64,000 nt of DNA from Caldalkalibacillus uzonensis (GTDB taxonomy: Bacteria > Bacillota > Bacilli > Caldalkalibacillales > Caldalkalibacillaceae), in assembly GCF_030814135.1 (NCBI RefSeq), contig NZ_JAUSUQ010000001.1, positions 434,001-498,000 of the forward strand. The letters are read 5' to 3'. This document shows positions 1 to 5,720 of this stretch, one piece after another. The notes beneath the pieces are model-generated. The model was not told the origin of the DNA, ran no database searches, and saw only the letters and a program-made list of their open reading frames with translations. Both the position numbers and the translations under genes were made by a program. The stretch's first letter is position 1; each line of letters begins with the position of its first letter.

Positions 1-99
1 TCCGGAAAACACTGATTGCGGTGCAAGCCACGTATTAAAAATGGTGACCAGCCCCACAGACAGAAGTGTGGCAATGATTAAGCCTCTGGCTACCTTCAA
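1..99 (-). CDS. N-terminus of unidentified membrane-anchored or secreted protein (partial)
   Basis: Only the first 33 codons are inside the window; the gene runs off the left edge. A TTG codon at 99-97 follows a GGGAGGG ribosome-binding site. The translation begins LKVARGLIIATLLSVGLVTI, a short basic stretch and then one hydrophobic segment, which suggests a signal peptide or membrane anchor. I do not recognise the family. In other Bacillus genomes hepS often follows mtrB, but this N-terminus does not look like HepS. It lies downstream of the mtrB terminator, so it probably has its own promoter. Confidence 0.45.
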   Translation of the reverse strand, partial: MKVARGLIIATLLSVGLVTIFNTWLAPQSVFSG

Positions 100-154
100 G
101 ACAATCCCTCCCTCACTTATATCTATTCCATCTCACTGAGGAAAAGAAGGGATA

Positions 155-190
155 AAGAAAAAGGCCGTCTCAAGTGTGTGAGACAGCCGT
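155..190 (-). terminator. Rho-independent terminator after mtrB
   Basis: On the minus strand GGCTGTCTCA and TGAGACGGCC form a 10-bp stem (one G-U pair) around a 6-nt loop and are followed by TTTTTC. It closes the hup-folE-mtrB block. Confidence 0.8.
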
Positions 191-244
191 TCTGGACACA
201 ATCGACCTGGGGATGAATCTGAAAAGCATCTTCTTTGGTCTAGC

Positions 245-469
245 TTATTCGACGTCATCGGTATGCAGGGTACCGTAGCGTGACATAATCACGGCTTTGC
301 CCCGAACTTTAACAGCCGACGTGTGCTCCGTGAATTGAGCCAACATCACTTCGCCTTTGTCCAGTTTTTCAGAGTGATGGAAACGGGTATCCTTACCTCT
401 GGTCAAACCGATTACGTTAACGCCATTCTCTTTCGCTTTAATGATAAAAAAATCATTCACTTGATTCAT
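245..469 (-). CDS. mtrB: Tryptophan RNA-binding attenuation protein (TRAP)
   Basis: A 74-aa protein of the TRAP family. TRAP forms an 11-mer ring that binds tryptophan and then wraps GAG/UAG-repeat leader RNA to switch off trp genes. Visible family signatures are the block from [10 protein letters not shown] to [12 protein letters not shown] and the RNA-binding K-V-R-G strand near residues 55-58. The open frame extends 13 codons upstream, but the ATG at 469 has a GGGGGG ribosome-binding site seven bases away and gives the normal length, so I chose it. It lies 41 bp after folE, the folE-mtrB order known from B. subtilis. No trp biosynthesis genes are in the window; trpS here uses a T-box instead. 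Confidence 0.93.
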   Translation of the reverse strand: MNQVNDFFIIKAKENGVNVIGLTRGKDTRFHHSEKLDKGEVMLAQFTEHTSAVKVRGKAVIMSRYGTLHTDDVE

Positions 470-510
470 GGTTGCCCCCCATTCTTTTCTGTATTGTTCT
501 TTTAACACCG

Positions 511-1140
511 TTAGCCTTTAATCAAGCTAAACACTTCGGCCCGGGCCGCAGCATCATGTTCAAAACACCCACGAACAGCGGATGTCACCGTTTTGGCTCC
601 CGGTTTTTTAACCCCTCTCATCGTCATACACATATGCTCTGCTTCCACAACGACGACCACGCCGTGGGGATTTAACTTCTCCATCATGGTATCGGCAACG
701 GTCGAGGTAATCCGCTCTTGCAACTGCGGTCTTCTGGCCACGGCTTCAACCGCCCGGGCCAATTTACTGAGCCCAGTCACCCTTCCTTCCCTGGGAATAT
801 AAGCCACATGTGCCTTACCAAAAAAGGGGACTAGATGGTGTTCACACATGGAGAAAAAAGGGATGTCTTTGACCAAGACCAATTCCTCATGATCCTCCCC
901 AAAAATCACATTAAAAAATTGGCCCGGATCCGTGCGCATACCGGAAAACACTTCTTCATACATGCGAGCCACCCGCTTCGGTGTGTCCAAGAGTCCCTCC
1001 CGGGCAGGGTCTTCTCCGATCGCTTCTAAAATCATGCGCACTGCCTTCTCAATTTTGACTTTATCCACTTCCTGCTTAGTAAAATGGGGATCTATGTGAG
1101 CATGGGTTTGTGCGTCTGTTTTCACATCAGCCTTTGACAT
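511..1140 (-). CDS. folE: GTP cyclohydrolase I
   Basis: A 209-aa GTP cyclohydrolase I, which converts GTP to 7,8-dihydroneopterin triphosphate, the first step of folate synthesis. Seen: the zinc-site segment [14 protein letters not shown], the block [20 protein letters not shown], and the C-terminal HMCMTMRGV motif with the second Cys ligand. About 25 N-terminal residues, rich in His and Asp, precede the conserved domain. The ATG at 1140 follows AAGGAGG with a nine-base spacer. It sits between hup and mtrB in the standard Bacillus order; it probably shares a transcript with mtrB. Confidence 0.96.
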   Translation of the reverse strand: MSKADVKTDAQTHAHIDPHFTKQEVDKVKIEKAVRMILEAIGEDPAREGLLDTPKRVARMYEEVFSGMRTDPGQFFNVIFGEDHEELVLVKDIPFFSMCEHHLVPFFGKAHVAYIPREGRVTGLSKLARAVEAVARRPQLQERITSTVADTMMEKLNPHGVVVVVEAEHMCMTMRGVKKPGAKTVTSAVRGCFEHDAAARAEVFSLIKG

Positions 1141-1202
1141 ACCTGAGTGTCCTCCTTGTTTCGACTCATTACAGAAAATATAGCATAATTATCTCCCATA
1201 AG

Positions 1203-1240
1203 CAAAAACAAGAGTTGTGTGCAGCACACAACTCTTGTTC
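1203..1240 (-). terminator. Terminator after hup: near-perfect palindrome
   Basis: A 33-bp palindrome centred on position 1223 (arms 1207-1222 and 1224-1239, exact complements) is followed on the minus strand by TTTTTG. It lies between the hup stop and the folE start and should separate hup from folE-mtrB transcription. Confidence 0.75.
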
Positions 1241-1267
1241 GTTCCGTCATCATGACTATGTAAGAAC

Positions 1268-1540
1268 CTACTTAATACCTTCCTTCAATCCTTTACCAGG
1301 TTTAAAAGCAGGCACTTTGCTGGCAGCGATCTCAATTTCTTCACCGGTTTGAGGATTGCGTCCTTTCCTGGCGGCTCTTTCACGCACCTCAAAGTTACCA
1401 AAACCGATAATTTGGACTTTTTCCCCTTTTTGCAGTGCTTCCGTAATGGCATCAAAGACAGCATCCACTGCTTTGGCCGCATCTTTTTTGGTCAGCTCTG
1501 CTGATTCAGCCACTTTAGCTACCAATTCCGTTTTATTCAT
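1268..1540 (-). CDS. hup: DNA-binding protein HU
   Basis: A 90-aa histone-like HU protein (hbs in B. subtilis), which bends and compacts DNA as a dimer. It starts [12 protein letters not shown] and has the [21 protein letters not shown] beta-arm typical of HU and an AFKPGKGLK end. The open frame is 14 codons longer, but the ATG at 1540 follows AAGGGGGTG and gives the exact HU length. It is flanked by terminators on both sides, so it is likely monocistronic and strongly expressed. Confidence 0.96.
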   Translation of the reverse strand: MNKTELVAKVAESAELTKKDAAKAVDAVFDAITEALQKGEKVQIIGFGNFEVRERAARKGRNPQTGEEIEIAASKVPAFKPGKGLKEGIK

Positions 1541-1700
1541 GTCTGTCACCCCCTTCCACAAGGCTGTCTTATTTTCCTTCATTACCCGATTTAATTGTTT
1601 TTATACATGCTGAAACTGATTTATCAGCATTTATCTGGCTTTATGGTAATACAGACCAATCAAAAATGCAATAACGAGATGCCATTTTTTTCTGCACAGC

Positions 1701-1725
1701 AAAAAAGCCTCCACTAATGGAAGCT
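1701..1725 (-). terminator. Terminator after spoIVA
   Basis: On the minus strand AGCTTCC and GGAGGCT (one G-U pair) enclose a 6-nt loop and are followed by TTTTT. It lies 15 bp beyond the spoIVA stop codon. Confidence 0.7.
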
Positions 1726-1739
1726 CTTTAAGGCTATCT

Positions 1740-3218
1740 TTACAGGATGATGGCTATTAATCCGCCAGATCCCTCGTTAATGATTCTCTCTAATGTCTCT
1801 TTCAATTTATAACGGGCATTTTCAGGCATGCCGGCCAGTTTGGCCGCGATACCTTCTCTGACGATGGAATGCAGCGAACGGCCAAATACATCTGATTGCC
1901 AAATGGCCAGCGGGTTGTCTTCGAAATCTTGCATCATGTAACGGATCAGCTCTTCGCTTTGTTTTTCTGTGCCGATAATCGGGGCAAATTCCGACTCCAC
2001 ATCAACCTTGATCATATGAATGGACGGTGCCGTTGCTTTAAGGCGGACACCAAACCTTGAGCCTTGGCGAATAATTTCCGGCTCATCAAGGGTCATATCC
2101 TCCAGCCGCGGCGGCGCAATGCCGTAGCCCGTCTGATTCACCATCTTCAGCGCTTCGGCAATGTGGTCGTACTCCCGTTTGGCGATGGCAAAGTCCTGCA
2201 TCAGCTCCAGCAAATGATCCTTGCCTCTGATCTCAACCCCTACAATCTCTTTTAACACTTCATCATACAGTTGGTCCGGGGCACTTAAATCAATATCGGC
2301 CACACCAGTGCCCATATCCATACCTGCCAAGGCCGCTTCTTCGATAAAGTCAAAGTCATTAAAGTAGCCGATGACCCGGTCCACATCCCTCAGGCGGCGA
2401 ATATCTTTGACGGTATCTCTGACGGCTTCCTCATAGTTTTGGCGCAGCCAGTGATCCTCTTTCAGCACCATCACCCAGCTGGGCAAGTTGACGTTCACTT
2501 CATGAACAGGGAATTCAAATAATACCTCACGCATCACATCGGTAAAGTCACGCTCATCCATCTGCTCCACACTGGTGGCCAGACACGGAATGTCGTATTT
2601 TTCAGCCAATTCATTTCTTAGCGCTTCCGTTTCCGGGCTGTGTGGCTGTGTGGAGTTGATCAGCAAAATGAACGGTTTACCTACTTCTTTCAATTCATTG
2701 ACAACACGTTCCTCAGCTTCCACATAATTTTCCCTGGGTATGTCGGCAATTGTTCCATCCGTGGTGACCACAACCCCTAATGTGGAGTGTTCTTGGATCA
2801 CTTTCCGGGTCCCGACCTCGGCCGCTTCCTGAAACGGAATGGGCTCTTCATACCAGGGAGTAGTAATCATGCGGGGGCCGTTTTCATCTTCATATCCCTT
2901 GGCACCGGGCACCACATAGCCGACACAATCGATCAGACGGACGTTAATCTTCAAACCTTCGGCAACGTGAATTTCCACCGCCTGATTGGGCACAAATTTT
3001 GGTTCAGTGGTCATAATGGTCCGTCCGGCCGCACTTTGGGGCATTTCATCCTGGGCCCGGATCCGGTCCGATTCTGAAGCGATATTGGGAATGACAACCT
3101 GCTCCATAAAACGTTTGATAAAGGTTGATTTTCCCGTGCGAACAGCCCCAACAACACCGATATAAATATCGCCCCCTGTCCGTTCCGCGATGTCTTTAAA
3201 AATGTCCACCTTTTCCAC
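1740..3218 (-). CDS. spoIVA: Stage IV sporulation protein A, spore coat morphogenetic ATPase
   Basis: A 492-aa protein, the normal SpoIVA length. SpoIVA is made in the mother cell, hydrolyses ATP and polymerises over the forespore surface as the base layer of the coat. Visible: Walker A GAVRTGKST near residue 25, the switch-like LIDCVGYVVPGA, the NxxQ-type LINSTQPHS region, and a hydrophobic C-terminal end (GGLIAIIL) of the kind that contacts SpoVM. The start is GTG at 3218 behind AGGAGGGG. The neighbours hup downstream and YphF-like upstream match the B. subtilis order. A possible sigma-E promoter lies about 90-120 bp upstream. Confidence 0.96.
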   Translation of the reverse strand: MEKVDIFKDIAERTGGDIYIGVVGAVRTGKSTFIKRFMEQVVIPNIASESDRIRAQDEMPQSAAGRTIMTTEPKFVPNQAVEIHVAEGLKINVRLIDCVGYVVPGAKGYEDENGPRMITTPWYEEPIPFQEAAEVGTRKVIQEHSTLGVVVTTDGTIADIPRENYVEAEERVVNELKEVGKPFILLINSTQPHSPETEALRNELAEKYDIPCLATSVEQMDERDFTDVMREVLFEFPVHEVNVNLPSWVMVLKEDHWLRQNYEEAVRDTVKDIRRLRDVDRVIGYFNDFDFIEEAALAGMDMGTGVADIDLSAPDQLYDEVLKEIVGVEIRGKDHLLELMQDFAIAKREYDHIAEALKMVNQTGYGIAPPRLEDMTLDEPEIIRQGSRFGVRLKATAPSIHMIKVDVESEFAPIIGTEKQSEELIRYMMQDFEDNPLAIWQSDVFGRSLHSIVREGIAAKLAGMPENARYKLKETLERIINEGSGGLIAIIL

Positions 3219-3308
3219 ACGATCCCCTCCTGTTTGTTCTCAAAAACGCTCTCCCTTGTGCCAATATGCTCTCATTTACTGCCTTGTACATGGACTTAGG
3301 ACAGTATA

Positions 3309-3337
3309 AATATATGAGCCGCCCCATCATTTATGAC
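3309..3337 (-). promoter_or_regulatory. Possible sigma-E promoter of spoIVA
   Basis: On the minus strand GTCATAAAT (-35-like) and CATATATT (-10-like) are about 13 bp apart, resembling sigma-E promoters. It lies about 90 bp ahead of spoIVA, whose orthologues are known to be sigma-E dependent. Spacing and sequence are imperfect. Confidence 0.35.
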
Positions 3338-3435
3338 AAGATTTCATTCTTTGCTGACGCTTGGCAAGACAAGGCATCTTTAAGATAAACATATGAGCCC
3401 AAATTGAAATTATGCTATATTCCTGCCTCCCTATA

Positions 3436-3470
3436 CATAAAAAAACCTGTTGATCTCGAGATCAACAGGT
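3436..3470 (-). terminator. Terminator after the YphF-like gene
   Basis: A perfect 26-bp palindrome (3445-3470, CTCGAG centre) is followed on the minus strand by TTTTTTTA. It separates the lipoprotein gene from spoIVA. Confidence 0.8.
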
Positions 3471-3481
3471 GATACGGGCGG

Positions 3482-4210
3482 TTAACGGTACCTTTTCCAG
3501 CTTTCAATAAAGACCGGTTCCCCATCCTCCAATGTATACGGGAAGGAATGAGCAGGCACAAAAGGAGAGATATCAGTCAGCACAAAACGAATGTCTTCCC
3601 CTTCTTGAAGCTGATGTACATCATCCCTGTTTTCTAAAGCCTGGTACAGATCGATACGATAGTCGATACCAACCTGTCCCCTCTGGTCAACAATCAAAGG
3701 CAGAGACTGCTGAGAGTAGGGGCTTTCCACTGTGGGCGGGCTTTTCAGTCCAAGTTTTTTATAGTCAAGAGTAAAGTAGCCTCCCTCCAGCATTTGATCA
3801 ATGGGCAGATAGGGATTGCGGCTTAAATAATAGTTAACCCGCCGTTGCAAATCAGCCACTTTTTGGGACAGGCGCAGATCAATCAGCTTCACTTCCGGCT
3901 CTGTTTCCACATTGATCAGCACATAACGGTAATGACCGCCTCCTTCATATGAATGGACGGGTGGTTCGCTCATGTAACGGGGAATCAGCTGGCCAAAGTC
4001 TATCACATATTTGTGGTAGATGGGCGTATCCGCTTCAGTGGTATAAATGGGGAGCACCCCTGTCTCTGCCCGAAACTGATTTACGCTTTGCTGCACCGCC
4101 TCCATTTGTTGTGGATGGGGAGGAGCCTGCTTTACTTTATGTTCGTAGGGATACATACAGCCGCTGAGAAGCACAACAAACAGCAGGATCCAAGTGTATT
4201 TCACCTTCAT
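3482..4210 (-). CDS. yphF: YphF-like lipoprotein
   Basis: A 242-aa predicted lipoprotein: signal peptide MKVKYTWILLFVVLLSGC with lipobox LLSGC at Cys18, then a soluble domain exposed outside the membrane. It is tentatively equated with YphF because it lies between spoIVA and a DUF2768 (YphE-like) gene exactly as yphF does in B. subtilis. Function is unknown. I see no catalytic motif. It is acidic, with many Tyr and Pro residues. The ATG at 4210 follows an AGGGAGGAATAGTC ribosome-binding site. Confidence 0.7.
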   Translation of the reverse strand: MKVKYTWILLFVVLLSGCMYPYEHKVKQAPPHPQQMEAVQQSVNQFRAETGVLPIYTTEADTPIYHKYVIDFGQLIPRYMSEPPVHSYEGGGHYRYVLINVETEPEVKLIDLRLSQKVADLQRRVNYYLSRNPYLPIDQMLEGGYFTLDYKKLGLKSPPTVESPYSQQSLPLIVDQRGQVGIDYRIDLYQALENRDDVHQLQEGEDIRFVLTDISPFVPAHSFPYTLEDGEPVFIESWKRYR

Positions 4211-4234
4211 GACTATTCCTCCCTGCCACTTGCG

Positions 4235-4420
4235 TTAAATGGAAAATATAACGGCCACGATCATGAGTAAGGATAATCCTAGCAAAAGATAGGCGAAAAC
4301 AGAAAACAGGAATTTAAAAAAACCTTTTAATTTCTTACGGGCCGTCAGAATCAACATGTTGGCCATAAACATAGTAATCATGGACAAGAGAGCAATCAGC
4401 ATCTTTGTTAACGGATCCAT
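4235..4420 (-). CDS. yphE: DUF2768 (YphE-like) small membrane protein
   Basis: A 61-aa protein with two hydrophobic segments (about residues 6-26 and 36-60) joined by a basic RKKLKGFFKF loop. This is the DUF2768/YphE architecture, and its position directly upstream of the yphF-like gene supports that. Function is unknown. The AAAGGAGT ribosome-binding site is about 11 bases from the ATG. It is 24 bp ahead of the lipoprotein and probably cotranscribed with it. Confidence 0.65.
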   Translation of the reverse strand: MDPLTKMLIALLSMITMFMANMLILTARKKLKGFFKFLFSVFAYLLLGLSLLMIVAVIFSI

Positions 4421-4516
4421 TCTATCAGGTTCACTCCTTTAGATTCCGTCAGCTATTATACCATATCCAGGTGCAGGAACAGAATAAGATATACGGACAT
4501 ATGCTGGAGTATAGAC

Positions 4517-4539
4517 CATGATCTTGCCCGTAGATCATG
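4517..4539 (+). repeat. Short inverted repeat ahead of the orphan gene
   Basis: CATGATCT and AGATCATG are exact complements separated by 7 nt (TGCCCGT). It lies directly before the AAAGGAG ribosome-binding site of the 4559 gene, so it could be an operator or a translation-controlling hairpin. Confidence 0.5.
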
Positions 4540-4558
4540 TCCAAAGGAGATGAGTGTC

Positions 4559-4960
4559 ATGTCCGTTCAACGTCATCTTGGTCGGAACCAGACCCCTGCC
4601 AGCCAGCACAGGTCAACCTCCCATCCGAACGAATCGCACCATTACGCCGAGCAGGTCTATCAAACCTTGGTCGAGCTGGAACAGGCCATGAAGAATGTGC
4701 AAGAGGCCGTTTATCTGTTGCACCAAAGCGGCCTCATGCAGGGGCTAAAGGGGGGATCAGGACAAAACTTGTTGGCCCAGCTGGCCGCAGGATTGAAACA
4801 CATTGATCTAAGGCAAATCAAGGCACTGCTTCAATCTCCGTTTATCCAGCGAATGTTGACCGATCCGGAGTTTTATCAGCTTTTTGCACCCGACACGGGA
4901 CAAACGCCCGGTACCCAGGCCAAATTATATCCAGGACATGAGCAAACAGCAACAGTATAA
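4559..4960 (+). CDS. Uncharacterised 133-aa protein
   Basis: Not recognised. The N-terminal 35 residues are polar and low in hydrophobics (His, Ser, Gln rich). The rest looks all-helical: a heptad-like helix from YAEQVYQTLVELEQAM to VYLLHQSG, then LLAQLAAGLKHIDLRQIKALL and a short DPEFYQLF element. There is no signal peptide or membrane segment. An upstream ATG at 4550 abuts the AAAGGAG ribosome-binding site, so the second ATG at 4559, nine bases away, is the better start. It stands alone on the plus strand between two minus-strand blocks, with a hairpin just upstream. It converges with the PCYCGC gene. Confidence 0.65.
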   Translation: MSVQRHLGRNQTPASQHRSTSHPNESHHYAEQVYQTLVELEQAMKNVQEAVYLLHQSGLMQGLKGGSGQNLLAQLAAGLKHIDLRQIKALLQSPFIQRMLTDPEFYQLFAPDTGQTPGTQAKLYPGHEQTATV

Positions 4961-4997
4961 ATAAATCCCCCGCCGGCAGCCACAGCATCTGACAGAA

Positions 4998-5039
4998 AAT
5001 CCGGTCAGTGCAGGAGACCGACAGGGGACGATCCGGATT
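4998..5039 (-). terminator. Possible terminator after the PCYCGC lipoprotein
   Basis: Right at the TAA stop, AATCCGG and CCGGATT (minus strand) can pair across a loop that contains an alternative CGGTC/GACCG hairpin, followed by TTCTG. The T-run is short, so this is weak. Confidence 0.4.
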
Positions 5040-5517
5040 ATGACTTTTCTTCAGGGGGATAAGGTGTAGGGGTCGGTTCCCCCCCAAAACGGGAATAGGT
5101 TTCATCGATATAGTCGCGAATCTCACTCAGTGAATACCCTTGTTCAAGTCCTGCTTGCACATCCAGTGCAATGTTAATGCAAATGCCTCATCCAGCACCA
5201 TGATCGTCATAAACGATCATCTCATCTGTGCTTTGTTCCTCATCAAAAAAACAATCCAGATTACTCCGGTGGTTGATAGATTCCACATGACACCCACAGT
5301 AGCAAGGAAAATATTTTAAAACATCCCTCGCCTCGGTGGCAAAGGCATAGGCATGGGGGGCGTTAGGAATTTGAGCAAAAACAAAATCAGGAAACTCATA
5401 GATCTCGCCATCAAGTTCAAAACTTTGCAGTTCCTGCTTGTCTTGACATCCGGCTAAAAGCAGAAAGATGCCAAGTACAACAATGATGAGCGTTGTTTTG
5501 GGAAATTTGTTTGCCAT
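5038..5517 (-). CDS. PCYCGC-family lipoprotein with in-frame UGA: candidate selenoprotein
   Basis: A predicted 159-aa surface lipoprotein if the TGA at 5190-5188 is read through as selenocysteine. The signal peptide ends in lipobox LLAGC (Cys24). The PCYCGC motif is at 71-76 with a following SNLDC (Cys89). Then DDHGAG is followed by UGA (codon 110) and GICINIALD. In this family that position is normally Cys, giving a CGxC pair, so the gene would encode Sec-x-x-Cys (U110, C113). The same frame continues 49 codons with the family's usual ending (YSLSEIRDYIDETYSRFGG, then a PTPTP tail) to TAA at 5038. A start at 5517 has SD AGAGGT six bases away. A hairpin of bSECIS-like geometry follows the UGA. 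I recall an NCBI family name of the type 'CYCXC family (seleno)protein', so family precedent may exist. The alternative is a nonsense mutation or sequencing error. The function is unknown; thiol/selenol redox is inferred. Confidence 0.72.
5155..5171 (-). other. Candidate bacterial SECIS hairpin
   Basis: In the mRNA, 16 nt after the UGA, UUGCAC and GUGCAA form a perfect 6-bp stem closed by the loop UGGAU. The apical loop starts 22 nt after the UGA and has G at loop positions 2-3. As I recall, bacterial SECIS elements need an apical stem-loop roughly 16-37 nt downstream with a conserved G early in the loop. No folding energy was computed. Confidence 0.5.
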
Positions 5518-5616
5518 GTTGTGACCTCTTTCCATGTAACTAAGAACAGCCTCTGTCCCTGCCTCCATTGTATTAGAAGTGGACAGACACGGCAAGAGTG
5601 TTCATAAAATCGTCAG

Positions 5617-5663
5617 ATAATAAAGCTGCCCCGGAAGTGCATCAGCACCCTGCGGGGCAGCCC
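5617..5663 (-). terminator. Terminator after nrdJ
   Basis: On the minus strand GCTGCCCCG and CGGGGCAGC pair (9 bp) around a loop containing a nested GTGC/GCAC hairpin, followed by TTTATTAT. It ends the nrdJ transcript before the PCYCGC gene. Confidence 0.65.
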
Positions 5664-5720
5664 GTTTTCGGAAAGGCACTCATATTAACAAACACATTTA
5701 CAGGCGAGCGGATAACAAGC

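Noticed and set aside
5038-5517. PCYCGC gene as a simple nonsense pseudogene
   Set aside because: The 49 codons after the UGA keep the family sequence without further damage, and the UGA replaces precisely a redox Cys. It is not excluded, because Sec machinery cannot be seen in this window.
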